Shown here in pieces: positions 5,176 to 5,226 of a stretch of DNA of 5,226 nt. The notes under the pieces are model-generated. The model did no database searches. It was not told the origin of the DNA and worked only from the letters and a program-made list of their open reading frames with translations. A program made the translations under genes and the position numbers. Numbering within the stretch: position 1 is the stretch's first letter; every line of letters begins with the position of its first letter. Source of the stretch: Oceanospirillaceae bacterium (GTDB lineage: Bacteria > Pseudomonadota > Gammaproteobacteria > Pseudomonadales > Balneatricaceae); the NCBI GenBank assembly GCA_023954795.1, contig JAGSHA010000254.1, positions 1-5,226 of the forward strand. Reading direction: 5' to 3'.

Positions 5176-5226
5176 ATGGCCATTGACTACAAACTGCGCC
5201 TGGCATCTGCAGGCTTACGGGCTTGC
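5176..5226 (+). CDS. Possible start of an unidentified gene, cut by the window edge
   Basis: ATG at 5176 opens a frame of 17 codons (MAIDYKLRLASAGLRAC) that runs off the window. AAGGA at 5169-5173 precedes it but sits only two bases from the ATG, too close for an ideal ribosome site. The same frame has no stop back to 4972. The reading lies wholly inside an inverted repeat, and the opposite strand of the left arm also encodes AGLRAC, so it may be an accident of the repeat. I do not recognise the peptide. Confidence 0.2.
   Translation, partial: MAIDYKLRLASAGLRAC

Larger units (their letters stand above)
4974..5226. other. Unassigned, highly structured region after the aminotransferase gene
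   Basis: No confident gene is present. The stretch carries two back-to-back inverted-repeat structures (5005-5119 and 5127-5226). One plus-strand frame is open from 4972 to the window end (85 codons, none a stop) and the minus strand is open from 5183 into the aminotransferase gene. Neither translation is one I recognise. Open frames on both strands plus nested dyads suggest the edge of a repeat or insertion element rather than ordinary intergenic DNA. Confidence 0.5.
5127..5226. repeat. 100-base nested inverted repeat running to the window edge
   Basis: The outer arms 5127-5144 (GCAAGCCCTTAAGCCTGC) and 5209-5226 are complementary at 17 of 18 bases. Inside them, GCAGTTT (5157-5163) pairs with AAACTGC (5191-5197), extended by GT/AC across a two-T bulge. 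At the tip lies the 8-base palindrome ATGGCCAT (5176-5183). The right arm ends exactly at the window edge, so the repeat may continue beyond it. Confidence 0.65.

Noticed and set aside
4728..5183. A 151-residue open frame on the minus strand overlapping the aminotransferase 3' end
   Set aside because: About half of it is antisense to conserved aminotransferase codons, and the rest lies in the inverted-repeat region. No recognisable domain is visible.
5157..5226. Possible integron attC-like site
   Set aside because: GTTAAGG does not fit the GTTRRRY core and no matching RYYYAAC partner or cassette gene is present.
1..5226. CRISPR array, tRNA or rRNA genes
   Set aside because: No regularly spaced repeats, cloverleaf or conserved rRNA segments were seen on either strand.

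Overview
The window looks like chromosomal DNA of a gammaproteobacterium. Base composition is moderate. Protein similarities recalled from memory (PotF tail, GabD, beta-alanine:pyruvate aminotransferase, a BauR-like LysR regulator) point to the Pseudomonas/Oceanospirillales side of the class. A palindromic repeat of a type I remember from marine gammaproteobacterial genomes fits this. No species can be named from sequence alone.

Layout: (1) 1-224 is the 3' end of a polyamine-binding protein gene (PotF type), cut by the window edge. (2) 225-772 is a long non-coding stretch. It holds two REP-like hairpins, a second copy of the last 72 bases around the potF stop codon (184-255 against 518-589), and a rho-independent terminator at 638-690. 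(3) 773-1717, minus strand, is a LysR-type regulator. (4) 1718-1876 is a divergent control region with a perfect 8-bp dyad at 1822-1847. (5) 1877-3325 is a complete GabD-type aldehyde dehydrogenase. (6) 3326-3641 is a 316-base gap with three successive hairpins, the largest spanning 51 bases. (7) 3642-4973 is a complete class III omega-amino acid:pyruvate aminotransferase. (8) 4974-5226 has no convincing gene but is rich in nested inverted repeats and looks like the edge of a repeat or mobile element.

How the genes fit together (inference): the aminotransferase would move the amino group of an omega-amino acid such as beta-alanine or GABA to pyruvate. The dehydrogenase would oxidise the resulting semialdehyde to a dicarboxylate, and the divergent LysR protein would sense the substrate or an intermediate. 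The adjoining polyamine transport gene fits, because putrescine and spermidine breakdown yields GABA and beta-alanine. The set resembles the Pseudomonas bau locus, but has a succinate-semialdehyde-type dehydrogenase where bau has a CoA-acylating one.

I see no CRISPR array, tRNA, rRNA or clearly new multi-gene system. The least explained parts are the duplicated potF tail and the structured DNA at 5005-5226.
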